Origin: Anagrus nilaparvatae
Taxonomy: Eukaryota; Arthropoda; Insecta; Hymenoptera; Mymaridae
Direction: 5' to 3'
NCBI GenBank assembly: GCA_022575985.1
Contig: JAKSXM010000002.1
Location: forward strand, 20,075,001-20,139,000
DNA: 64,000 nucleotides
Below the pieces are notes generated by a model. That model worked only from the letters and a program-made list of their open reading frames with translations, was not told the DNA's origin and ran no database searches. Positions within the stretch are counted from its first letter, which is position 1, and every line of letters starts with the position of its first letter. Position numbers and translations under genes: made by a program. This document shows, in pieces, positions 47,475 to 59,082 of this stretch.

Positions 47475-48436
47475 AAATATTTAAAATTAAAATGTTTAAT
47501 GATGGTACAAATAAAAAAAAAAATTATATTTTTTAATTTTATATTTAGCAATTAAAAAAAAAGTTTAGTTCTAATATGAAATAAGAAATTATTGATAATT
47601 TATATTATTATAATTAAAATAAGTGAAAAAAAAGTAACTTTTAAAAATGTGATAATAAATTAAGATTATAAAAATGCATACTTTTTATGCAATAAAAAAT
47701 ATTATCAATAGATTTTATATGATAATAATCATTTGATAATTACAAGTATTTTGAATGCTTTTTTCATATTTTTCATTTATTATTGTGATGTCTTCTGTAA
47801 TAAGTATTTTTGATAATATAATTTTTTGTATAAATTTTTTTTTTTTTTTTATACAATTTTAATTTAAAGATATTTTGGTGAAAAAAAAAAATTTTTTTTG
47901 ATATTTTTAATTTTTAAATAATTTTCATGAAGGTAATAATGTTCATTATAAATGCAAAATAAAAATTACGTGTATGTGAAGAGTAAAATATTATAATTAT
48001 CAAATAAAATAATTTAATAACTTTTATGAGAATAAATATGGAACAAATTATACTACAATATTTTAAGGCATATGTTTTTTCACTTTATTTTTAAAATATT
48101 TATAAATATTTTAGTTTTTAGAGATTATATTTTTTCCCCACCTGGACCTCCTAAGGTGCTGATATTTATTTTTGAATATCATCTATAATAAATCTTTTTA
48201 GTTATATTGTTTCAATTTCTTTGGAAATTTTAATTATATTCATATTTATTCAATACAGTAGGTATATTGAACCAAGCTGATAAAGATCTCTTAACTTATT
48301 AAGCGTGTTTAAAAAGAATTTTTTTTCAAATTTAAAATTCTTTAGAACTATATATTATATTGGTACTTATAAATACTCAAGAAGGATTAAAACATTAAAT
48401 GATTATTTTTATTTTTTATATTATGTTATTTATTTT

Positions 48437-50495
48437 GAAATTATGTTACATAATAATATGATCTTTATTAGTTCACATAATAAAATAAATGATCAGAAAC
48501 ATCTGAAAGGTACAGAATGACGCCACTCTGATTACCCTCAATAGATTTTTGCACAGAAAAAAAGTTAACTCTTTATTAATTTAAAACCATGTAGAAAATT
48601 TTACCATCGAATCCGATTTTGGGTATTGCAAAATATTTAAAAATTACCAAATTTAATATCGACTTCTAATCTGATGTAGAAAGGGCTTAGTAAATCTTTT
48701 ATTAATTAATTAATAAAATTATAAAAGTCTTATATTTATAATTCTGTTTAAAAATAGCGTGTATAGCAATAGACTTTTATTTTTAGCCAATCAAATTTGA
48801 TTAAATCGTTTTTTTTTTTTTTTTTTTAATCAAAGTTAATAATTCTAAAATAAAATTTCTAATATTTAATTTAGTTATATAGTTACATATTTGCATGTTT
48901 TAAAAAGTTAATTTTACAAAGAAATTTTTTACTGATATCTTTATCATAGATTTTTAAAAATTTTATTAATTCTTTTTAATATGGATGCAAGCCGCACTGT
49001 TACGCTGCGATCGTGTGCTATCAGCTGCGAATGTCAAAACAGTTGCGAAAAAAACACTGACTGCGTGCGACTTGAAATATATTATTTAGCCAAACCATGA
49101 TTATTGGCTTATTAGTTTCTCTTTTTATATAAATTAAGTTGTTTTTAATTAATTAATTAATATTCTATTTTTAAATATTGTCCACATCAACATTTGATTC
49201 TATTCGTTTTTTGCTATAAGAATATTATAAACAATATGAAAGCAGTTAAAAATAATGAACTATGTCCAAGAGTTACATTGCAAGGTAATAAAGCAATATT
49301 ATTTTATACTATATTTTCATAATTTAAAAAAAAAAACATCAATTTTATATAGTAATTGGCAATTTTTTCAAAAAATTAATAATTTATAACACAGTTCAGT
49401 TTTATAAGCATGCTTTAAATTAAAAATCAAGTTTTAATTTTATTTTATTTTTAAGCGACCCTGCAGTCTGCACAAAGTATACTTAATTTATTTATTAAGA
49501 AATTGCTGTAAATAATTATTATTGTAAATATGCTACATTTAATCTAAAAATAATATTTTTAATTGACAGATATATTTAGTGTAAATAAATTCCATGAACC
49601 CTTTAAATATCCTGAGTGGCGCAGAGAATTAATTTATTCTATTAGTCCAAGAACCAAGAAAAAATATTGTCAACCATATTATTATTATAATAATATTAAG
49701 CTTGGGACAAACAAACAAATTGCCGAAAAATGTAAGTGTCTTAGACATATAGTAATTTACATATTATGTAATATTAACAAATTCAATTAAAATCAAAGAC
49801 ATTGTTACAATAGAAATAGTATTTTTGATAAAGTAATATTTTGATTAATTGACAGAAGTTTTTTATATAGCATATCTATAAATAAAATAAAACATCAAAT
49901 TATTGTTTTAGTAAAAGAATTTGACGAAACTTTAAAAACTAACGGCCGATCAGTTTCTGGATTAACTTTAAAAAATTTTTCATTGAAACATTCACCTATA
50001 GGAATTAATGACAGTAACAAAGAACTTATAAAGGATTTAACACAAAAAGTATCTAAGAATCTAGTAAGTAAGCAACTAACATAGAACTTATTTACTAAAT
50101 ATGTAATTCTTAATTAATTTTTCAGGAAACATCAGAAAAACATGGCAAACCAAGTCTTCCGGAATCATCAAATTTATCTTCATTTTCTGGTGAAAAACCA
50201 TCTACTACAACAATGGAAACAAATAGTGATACAATTCAAGTAGATGAACCAGAAACATCCATTTTAAATTGTTAGTATTATTTTTCAAAGCAATTAAGTA
50301 AACCATAAAATATATTATATACATATGCTTTCATTTCTTAAAATTTTAAAATAGAACTCTTTTCTTTTTATTTTTCTCTGTCATATGTTAGCTAATAAAT
50401 TTTTAGTAAAAAGTCTTTTTTATTCGTATCTCAGATAAGTACTTGTATTTAAATGTAAATTATGAACATTTTTCAGCTGTTGCGCAAGAACACCT
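48437..50495 (+). repeat. Segmental duplication, copy 2 (MBDL-3 promoter to exon 5)
   Basis: Partner of 41510-43455. It starts near TGAAATTATGTTACATAATA and includes GAAAGGTACAGAATGAC, the GC-rich promoter block and exons 1-5. Differences include a donor change at exon 4 (GTAAGT in MBDL-2, GTTAGT here). Confidence 0.85.
48976..49076 (+). promoter_or_regulatory. Candidate MBDL-3 promoter block
   Basis: Same GC-rich block as at 41985-42080, about 160-260 bp before the MBDL-3 ATG, with one base changed in TGCGATCGTGTGC[GT]ATCAGC and a few extra bases. Confidence 0.4.
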
Positions 50496-53400
50496 TTCTA
50501 TTCCAAACTCAAAAAAACGTAAAGGAGAAGAAAATTTAAGTTCAAATAAAAAAATAAAAATAATCGATGACATTTCAGACCCTAAATATAAAGAGCCATT
50601 CAAATATCCTGAATTTCAACGAGAAGTTGTTTTTAGAAATAAAAAAAAATCAAAATCAAGTAACAAAGCTAGTATTTATTATTACTTAAGATTTACATCA
50701 GATGATAAAACAACTGGATATAAATTAAAATCAATAACTGCAATCGCAGAAAAGTGTAAGTGCAAATATTAATATCTTTTTTATTATTCATTGTTAATAA
50801 AATTATACATTTTTAAACCATTAATATTGAATAGATTAAAATTTAGCTAAATTTTTGTTTTAGTAAAAGAATTTGAAAATTACTTACAATGTAAGGATAG
50901 ACCACCTTCAGGTTTAACAGCAGATAATTTCACATTTATCAAAAAACCTCTTGGTCTTGATGACAGCAAGAAGGAACTAATACGGAATGCAAAGTTACCT
51001 GTAATTAAAAAAAAAGTCAGTATTATTTATTAAAAATAATAAATCAGATAAATGTTGAATCTTCTAATTGTTTATTATTTTCTTCTGCAGTTAAAGAATG
51101 TGAGGAATAAAAATCCAGTAAAGGAACATACTATAAAATATTCAAGTCCCCCAGCCAAAACAAGTATATTATCTACATCAATATCAAGTGAAAATGGAAA
51201 TGATCCTCCGGTAACTGAAAATGTTGAAGAATCAACAAATATTAGATTATCTACATCAGAAACAATTGAAAATGAAAATGAAAATGATTCTCGTGTAAAT
51301 GAAAATGTTGAAGAATTAGCAAGTAGTTCACTATCTACCTTACAAAATACTATAAGCGATGTTTCAGAAAATAACTGTACAGAAAATATGCCTCTGGAAG
51401 AAGACATAATTGAAATTATTGAAACAGAAAGACAATCTCCTTTGCTAAATAAGGGTTCTGAGAAATTTACAAAAAAATCATTTTCTAGAAAAACAAAAAG
51501 TTATGCTTCTCAAATTAGTGGTCCAGAAAATGAGTTAACTCCTTCAGAGGATGCTATTCAAATTATTGAGCAAAAAAAAGAATCTTCGCTAACAAAAAAG
51601 CACTGTGAAGAATTGCAACAAAAATTAACAACCATTTTAAGAAAAGCTATAATAAGTAATGTTTCTGAAACTGTTAGTAAGGATAATGTATCCGTTGCAG
51701 AGGATGTAATTGAAATTGAACAAGAAAATGAATCTGATACCTTGAAAAGTTAGTATAAATTTTTGACTATTGTCAATAAACAACCTTTAGCTAATGCAAA
51801 CATAAATGGACAATAAAACATTCATCAAGTGTTTTGTAATAATTTTTATTTTTGATCCCCTGAAAAGTTAGTATAAATTTTTGACTATTGTAAATAAATG
51901 ACCTTTAGCTAATGCAAGCATAAATGGACAATAAAACATTCATCAAGTGTATTGTAATAATTTTTATTTTTGATCTCGGTTGCAAAATTTTTACTACATC
52001 TAAAATTCAGTTATAATCTAAACTTAAAGGATCCATATAGGCCCAAAATGAACTGCTAAAAAGCAATTGTTAAATTCGCATAATAAATTTTTCCTTTGCA
52101 TATAAAATTTAAAAAAAATAATTTTCTACACAATTTTTAGCCTTAGCTCCAAATTTTTGGCAGCTATTTTGAATTTTTCTTTTATTTTCGGTTACAGCCC
52201 AAAATATGAATTATTTTTCAAATTTTCATAATTTATTATTTCACAATAAAAATATTTTTTATGAAAAAGTATAAGAAATTTCCTGAAGATTCAAAAATCC
52301 CTTTATTGAAAAGAGATGGATGAACTGAAGTGGTTCTATTCACAGATTTTATTCGCCTTCTGATTGGCCGAAATAAAATCCATTATTCGATTAAATTTGA
52401 ATTTATTTAAAATTTCGATTTATTATCAATATTATCAAATATTCATATAAAAATTTAATTTTATTTTAAAAAATCAAAAGATTAATAACCAGATATGATT
52501 ATTAAATAATATTGTTTAATGTTTATAATGTTTATATAAAAAATGTAAATGAATAAAATTAATGGTTATGTTATTTATTTTCTTTATAAATAAATAAACA
52601 CAAGAAACCTAAAAAAGAGGTTAGAATTGAAGCTTGTTTTATTTGTAAAATATTTACTTGTTTAAAAAAAAAAAAGACAAAAAAATTAAAATTATGCTTT
52701 TTAAAAACCCGAAAAATTTACTATTGTAAAAAAAGACATTGAAATAATGAAAAAATTTTAAACAATTAATGAATATTTGTTATTGAGTCGGGCCTTCCCC
52801 ACTGAAAAAGTAAATAAGAGCTGTGGAAAGGCGAATTTATAACTTTAGATCATACTTGAATTGAAAATAAGTAAAACAAATAACTATATTCTATTTAAAA
52901 TACAGCCATTTTAACAATTATTTTAACTATTAAAATATTTAATACAGAGGATAGGTTAATATTGTTTGTTTTCAATTCAAGCCCTAAATAAAGCTCTAAA
53001 GTTATAAAAATAGTCGTTTCACAGCTCCAATTTTTTGTTGAAGGGAAAGGTCGGGAATTATAAATTAATGGATAATTGACCAAGTACTTGACTCTATTCT
53101 ATTATTTTTACTCAAATACCAACATCAAAATATATTGCAAAAAAATGATTTATTTTACGATATAATGGTGAAGCTGGGAGTTGATGGAGAGAAAAAGGCT
53201 CAAGGGTGAATGGATTTATAAGAACTATTTGATTTAGGGACTTAAAATAATTCGGGTTGGAAATGAAGAATAATTTAAATTCAGAGCAATAAAATAGTTT
53301 CAAGTAAGGGACTTAAAATAATCTGGATTTGGAGATTTAATTAAAAATTCAATCAGTCTTAGCGACTAATTTCAGTTAGGTACTTAAGAAATAATATCAA

Positions 53401-54774
53401 TTAAGGAATTTCAGAATTAAATTTATGTAAAGGCAACCTTTCAGAGTAATACTGGATTTCAGAGAGGCATATTCTGATAATTCAAAATAACTATTTCTGG
53501 TGACTTAAATTATTGGATTCAAAATGGGTTAATTTTGAACAGCCTTATAAAAATTAGATTCGATTTTCGAGATAAAATTTGATTAAAAAAGGTCTCTTAA
53601 TAAATTTTTAAATACTTATAAAATACTGTATTTAAAAATTATTTTGTTAAAATTAAAAATTGCTCATAGAAAAAAATGTTAGTATTTTATCAATAGGTAT
53701 TAGGGGTGTGCGGTTATCTAAAAGTCGGGTCGGTTGCCCGAAATTTTGGGTTTTTTGCTTCGAGTTGGGTCAAATTCGGGATACCTCATCCATGGAAGCT
53801 TTCGATTCAAAAATGCACCATTACCGGGAAGTTTTTGGCTTCACACGAAATCTAACCTGCAAAAATTTGACAAAAAAGACCGAAATTTAGAGTACCCGAC
53901 CCAACCCGACTTTCGGATCACTGCACACCCCTAATAGTAGGTATACATCCGTAGAATATAATATTTTAAAACAGTTTCTGGTATTATAAATTTTATTTCA
54001 AATAAATAAATTTTGATTAGGAAATCATTTTAAAAAGCCATTATTCTGCGCGCGCTAGGCGCGCGGCTATTCTAGTTATACCTATATATTTCATTAAAGC
54101 AGTAAAATTAAAAAAATGTTTTTTTTTTTAATCAATATTCATACAATGATTGTTTTAGAAATTTCAGATTTAGATGAAAAAGAGAGATATTTAATTCAAG
54201 AATTAACGAAATTGCAAAAATCAAGATATTTAGAAATAGAAAAAAATTTTAAAATCAAAGAAGCAGAATATAAAAAATTATTAGGAGAAAAAAATAGAAT
54301 GGAAAATTTATATAAAGCAGATATAAAAGAATTAGAATTAAAAATCTATGAAGAAAAAACAACAAGAAATCAGTTAAAAGAAAAAATAAAAAACTTAGAG
54401 GTTTGTAAAATAATAATTTTATTAATTGAAATTTCATTTAATTAATATTGTTTTTATTTTAAAGACTGAAGCTGAGTATAAAAATTTGCAGAATGAAAAA
54501 TTAAACAATGATATCAAAAATTTAACAAACTTGTAAGTTTTTGATTATTTATACCAAAAATATAAATTAAAGTTTATTTTTCTATTAAATTGTTTTCTAT
54601 TTTAGGCATAAAACTGAAACAACTAATTTGCAAAAAGAAATTGATAATTATAAAATAAAAAGCCAGAGCGAAGCTCAAAAATGTGCATCTTTAGAAGCCG
54701 AATTAAAAGAAGCTAAAAGTAGTAAAGATAATTTAATTAAATACCTTGATAATATCAAGGATAAATTTAATTAA
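49236..54774 (+). CDS. MBDL-3: double MBD-like nuclear protein with coiled coil
   Basis: Ten exons (49236-49284, 49570-49731, 49912-50063, 50126-50270, 50435-50755, 50864-51015, 51091-51748, 54159-54400, 54465-54532, 54606-54774) keep frame for 705 residues. Module 1, residues 23-115 (PEWRRELIY, PYYYYNN, SGLTLKNFSL, PIGINDSNKE). NLS-like KKRKGEE..SNKKIKI at 196-211. Module 2, residues 218-327 (PEFQREVVFRN, IYYYLRF, YKLKSITAIAEK, GLTADNFTF, PLGLDD). Exon 7 encodes an acidic Ser/Asn/Glu-rich linker with repeated ENVEE/SSLST units and SIM-like DIIEIIETE and DVIEIEQENE. Residues 547-705 are coiled coil, closely like the end of MBDL-4. Intron 7 (2.4 kb) carries a 118-bp tandem duplication and a MITE; the exon 7 donor is GTTAGT, and reading through gives a stop five bases later. 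A short isoform without the coil is therefore possible. Confidence 0.75.
51741..51976 (+). repeat. 118-bp tandem duplication over the MBDL-3 exon 7 donor
   Basis: Two copies (51741-51858, 51859-51976) start at [CT]TGAAAAGTTAGTATAAATT and end at ATTTTTGATC. They differ at about six positions. The first copy begins with the last codons of exon 7 and its splice donor, so the donor is duplicated. Each copy also holds CAATAAAAC, a possible poly(A) signal. Confidence 0.9.
53698..53936. mobile_element. MITE in MBDL-3 intron 7
   Basis: TATTAGGGGTGTGC and GCACACCCCTAATA are perfect terminal inverted repeats; inner blocks (AAGTCGGGTCGG, CCCGACCCAACCCGACTTT) also pair. The frames at 53660-53890 and 53734-53934 arise from it and are not genes. 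Confidence 0.85.
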
Positions 54775-55837
54775 AAAGAGATTTTGATTAATTGATGAAA
54801 TAAATAATATTGGTTATTAATTAGAAGTCAATTTTGCAGTTAGAATATTAAATTTGTTTGCAATAATTGAAAATATTATTAAATTATTTTTTTAGTTGTT
54901 TTTGTAAAAATATTATTAATTCGTTTATCAATTTATGTACATACCTATAAAATTTTTTTTTTTATGCATAAAAAGAGGTAGAAACTTTCCCATTTATAAA
55001 AAAATGGGTAAAGCTTTTTAATTTATATTTTTTTTTAAATCTATAATTTGTTTGAATTACAACAAAAAAAAAATTAAAATAAAATACAGGTATTCACTCT
55101 TTAGCCTTTAAAATAAAATTTTGAATTAAATAAATTTTTGATTTAGTAACTAAAAAAATATATTTTAAAAAATTTTTATTAATAATTAATTATTGTAAAG
55201 TTTAAAAAAAATTTATTAGGTCCAGAAAGGGCTTTCTACAATTGCAAATGTAATATAATGGCAGTAATTATAATAATTGTGCAAAGAAAATTTGTATTCT
55301 AGTTTAAGTTATTTTTTTATTTTAAAAAAGCTTATAGTAGGTACAGATTTTTTTACAGTGTATAGTCAAAGTAAAAAATAAAATATATAATAACATCCTC
55401 AATCATGCAGGTATATTTTTTGTTATTTTTGTTATCCTTTTTAGTTTTTTATCTGTATTCCCTCCACTTTGTTAAAACTCAAATCTTAGGTACCCTAGTG
55501 GGATTTTATGCTTTCTTTATTGGTAGAAACAACCCTAAATTTGATTTTAAAAAAAATAGGCGTGGTTTAGAAGAATACATTTTTTTAACTTTTTTGTTGG
55601 TTTGAAACAAGGTGTTTGAAACTTTAGTTGAGTTGCGAGTTATTCTTCTTAAAATTTACCAATTATTTAAAAAAAGAAGTAAGTTAAAAAATTTTAATTA
55701 TAAAATTTTGCTTCTATAATTAATTATTATTATTATTTTTATTAGATGTATACTTAAATTAAATTTGAATAATAAAATTTTTAAAAACAAAATTATTTTT
55801 ATTTCAATTTTTAAATTTGAATCATTTTTACAGTAAA

Positions 55838-56689
55838 ATGCCAAGAAAAAACACTAAAAAATCTCTAAAATGTAAAGCTACATCACCATTATTAGACGAC
55901 AGTTTAGAAAGTCCAATTAAAAAAATGGATAATCAAGACTTGATACCTATATAAAGACTCAGTAATCAAAAAATTACATACTGCAGATTCTCTAAGACAA
56001 GAAAATACTCAAGAATCTCAAAGTAAGCAATATAATTATATATAATTTATTAATCCATTAATTTTCATTATATTCAAAAATAATTCATAAAAAATTTTAA
56101 TTACAGATAATAACGTGATTAGCGAATTATATCCAGATCAGAACCTGCAAAAAGTTTAACTGAAAAGTAAGTTTTATACTAAATAATATAAAACTGTAAA
56201 ATATTAGTTTTAAAATTTGTTTTTTCAACAGGAATCAAATAGAAATAAAAAAATTAAAAGATCAATTATTTGCAGAAATGGAAAAATATGCAAAGTTATT
56301 AGTTCAATTCAACAATAGATTAGTATTTAATGCCATAAAATCCTAAAATAACATAAAAGTTCCATGGAAAAAAATGGGTTGTATTTATGTTTTTTGACCC
56401 GCTAAACACGAATCCGAGGTCTATTTTGCAAAATTCGTGGTCAATTTTTTTTTATTAACAAATTATTGGCCAATTTTGCAATAATTTCTTGATAACAAAA
56501 AATTGACCACGAAATTCGCAAAACGGACCCCGGATTCGTGTTCAGGGAGTCAAAAAACATAAATACCACCCATTTTTTTCCATGGAACTTTTATGCTATT
56601 TTATGGCATTAAATAGCATTGCTGGCGACAGGACTATAAAGAATTATATAAAAAAATATCCAACAAATGGAGAATCATATAAGAAATAA
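55838..56689 (+). pseudogene. Broken gene with coiled-coil remnant, split by a foldback element
   Basis: The frame opens MPRKNTKKSLK after a TTTTTACAG acceptor and stops at TATATAA, but shifting the frame recovers KDSVIKKLHTADSLRQENTQ up to a GTAAGC donor (56020-56024). The next exon (56107 onward) again needs a shift to reach EPAKSLTEK before GTAAG. A third exon (from 56232) reads NQIEIKKLKDQLFAEMEKYA, coiled-coil in character like MBDL C-termini, is interrupted at 56331-56608 by an inserted palindrome, and resumes SIAGDRTIKNYIKKYP..YKK-stop. At least two frameshifts plus the insertion make it a pseudogene. Kinship with the MBDL family is plausible from position and coil but not proven. Confidence 0.5.
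56331..56608. mobile_element. Foldback element with TTAA flanks, inserted in a coding exon
   Basis: TGCCATAAAA and TTTTATGGCA are the ends, and nearly the whole 278 bp is palindromic (TCCATGGAAAAAAATGGG with CCCATTTTTTTCCATGGA; GACCACGAA.. at the centre). TTAA lies on both sides (56327-56330, 56609-56612), as in piggyBac-type insertions. It contains two inverted copies of the CACGAATCCG/GACTCAAAAAAC repeat motif seen elsewhere in the window. Confidence 0.75.
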
Positions 56690-59082
56690 TTTTATAGAAA
56701 ATTAATTTTTTGTATTTAGTAGAATTAATTTGTTTAGTTTTGTAAGTTTTTTATTATTTTTTATATGTAAGTGTTATGTTTTTACATTGCAAAAAATCTT
56801 TTTTGTTTTAATCAAGTTTAATTATTAAATAAATTATAGTATACAGTGTTTTATTTGAAGTATTTTTTATATTTATTTTGTATTAAAAAATATTATTCAC
56901 AATAAAAAATAGGTATGCATAAATTATTTTCTTATATCTTTTATCTGATATAATATTTTAATGAATATAGCCCTATAAGATTAAAAATCAATTTAAAGAC
57001 CATTATACACTTAAAAAAATTTTTTTAATGATTAAAATTTAAATTATCTGTTAAAAATTTTAAGTATTTTTATATTTATAAAAATTCAATTTAAATTTAT
57101 CAAAGCAAAGCTAAAAGAAATATCTTTAATTTTAAACTTTAATATCTCAATCTCATATAGGTATAAAATAAATAAAATAAAGTACCTTTTAAAATTAAGA
57201 ATTGAGTAAATAATTTAAAAATAAATGTTATTTTAAATATTTTACTGGCTTATAAATCTCTGTAATTTTATATGTAGATAAATTCTATTGAATTTTAATA
57301 TTTAAAAAAAAATTCTCTTTAGTCACGCGTACTGTACCTATTATTGCATGCGGGTTCCCTTCACGTTCCCTTGCATGCATATATGGAAGATCTTTATCGA
57401 TTTGGTATTAGTATAAAATATGATAATTTTAAAAAATAAATACAAAAATAAGGCAAAGAATTGGAACAATAACTTAATAATTTTTTTACAAAATAAGATT
57501 TATATACAGGGTGTCTCTTAACTACGCAATAAAATTTTGTCCACATATAGATATTATCAAGGTCAAAAAATGTCAAATAACCATACGGGCTATTATCAAT
57601 ATTTTCGCCACAATTAATTGATAAAGTTGGTCAACTTCAACCAATGAAATTCTTTAAAAGAGATGGGCACCTTTAAAAATTTTTTGTTTGTTTTTATTCT
57701 ATTGTTCTATCTTAAAGATGGACACGCCCATAGTGTTTAGGATATAATTTGTTCAAAAAAAAATACTAATACATTTAAATAAAACAAGTTTTACAAATAC
57801 GAGATAAAATTTTATTAGATGACTTGAAAATTTAAGTTATTATGTGGCTTATCTCTATAATAATTAATTTTAAAATTAATCAGGAAAATTTTATTTAAAA
57901 ATTCCACGCAATAATATAGAAATTTGATTAACCAATCAAATTAGAATACCTAATTATTAGTTGCGCAGTTGACACGTATCATTCAAGGAAGCCGTTTTTG
58001 GCATCAAAAATGTGGGTTGGAAACACTTTTTTGTATGCTTCCTAATGTGTGCAAGTGAGACAAGCCTACTTAAATTCGCTAAAATGATGCCCTATACGGT
58101 GTATCATTAAGCTTATTGGCATCTGCATGCACTGTAGTTATAATGGCAAATATTTTTTTCTCATTTTTTCGAAAAATGTTGTTCCGAAAATCAGCTTCGT
58201 CAAGATCTTAATTTATCTAGAATAGTGATATTTTATTTGTTAGATATTTTCACATATTTTCATTTCTTATTTTAAATATTATAATAATATGTATAAGAAA
58301 ACATACATATAAGTATTCTGCGGTACCTTTAACCTTATTTTGTCATTGTGTTTTATTTGTTGTTTTAGTAGGTATACTGCAGGTATATTATAAAGGCAAG
58401 TGCTGAAAAAACAATAGTTTTTAAGCCATGTGCCTTTATTCGCTTGGGACACGGAGGTAGAAGGGAGAATTGAAAAATACGGTGCTGCTCGCGGTGGAGA
58501 AATATACCGATCGGGGGGGCCGTTTTACACACTTTAGTATGGGATTTTCTGGTAAATCTAAAAAATAAAAAAGAAAACACTATAAAAAGATAAAAATAAT
58601 GTTATATGATAATAGTTAATCTTATTATTTACAATAATTAAAACGATTTACAGATAAATTTTTACTTGTAAAAAAAATATAAGTAATACAAATGAGGATT
58701 CCCATTGAAAGAAATAAAAAATATAGTGTAAAGCGGGTTGCATATATGTTACTTGTAACCTTCTTAACATGAAAAAACTTTATTTTTGACAAAATATTTT
58801 AAAAGTACACCAAGTATTTTATAAAAATTAGTTTCTAAAAACAATTTTGCATAAGTAGAAAAAAAAAATTTGCAAAAATCGAACAGAAATTACTTTAAAA
58901 AACTGAAATACCAAATTTTCATGTACATTTCATATGAACAGCGGCCCCCCAAAGATTAAAAATACCACGTGATAACGTAAGCCCCGCCTAGTGTCCTAAG
59001 CGAATAGGAAATAAACACGAAAATGAAAGTAATTATTAATTATTAAAAACTCAATTACAAGTAAAACCGCATATTTTTTACA
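56690..59082. other. Intergenic DNA upstream of MBDL-4, no gene seen
   Basis: Contains TATACAGGGTGTCTCTTAA near 57502, which resembles the terminus of some insect transposons, and GC-richer patches at 58430-58540 and 58945-59010. The latter (CCACGTGATAACG, CCCCGCC) lies about 100 bp upstream of the MBDL-4 ATG and may be its promoter. The 58365-58580 minus frame lacks family features. Confidence 0.35.

Noticed and set aside
53660..53934. Two overlapping frames
   Set aside because: They lie within a MITE with perfect terminal inverted repeats.
55405..55605. 66-residue hydrophobic frame with possible membrane segment
   Set aside because: Its start overlaps a CAG|GTATAT splice-like site and T-rich DNA; there is no homologue or paralogue, though a weakly similar GGCGTGG block occurs near 63655.
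58365..58580. Minus-strand 71-residue frame
   Set aside because: Short frame in a GC-richer patch without family features or splice context.
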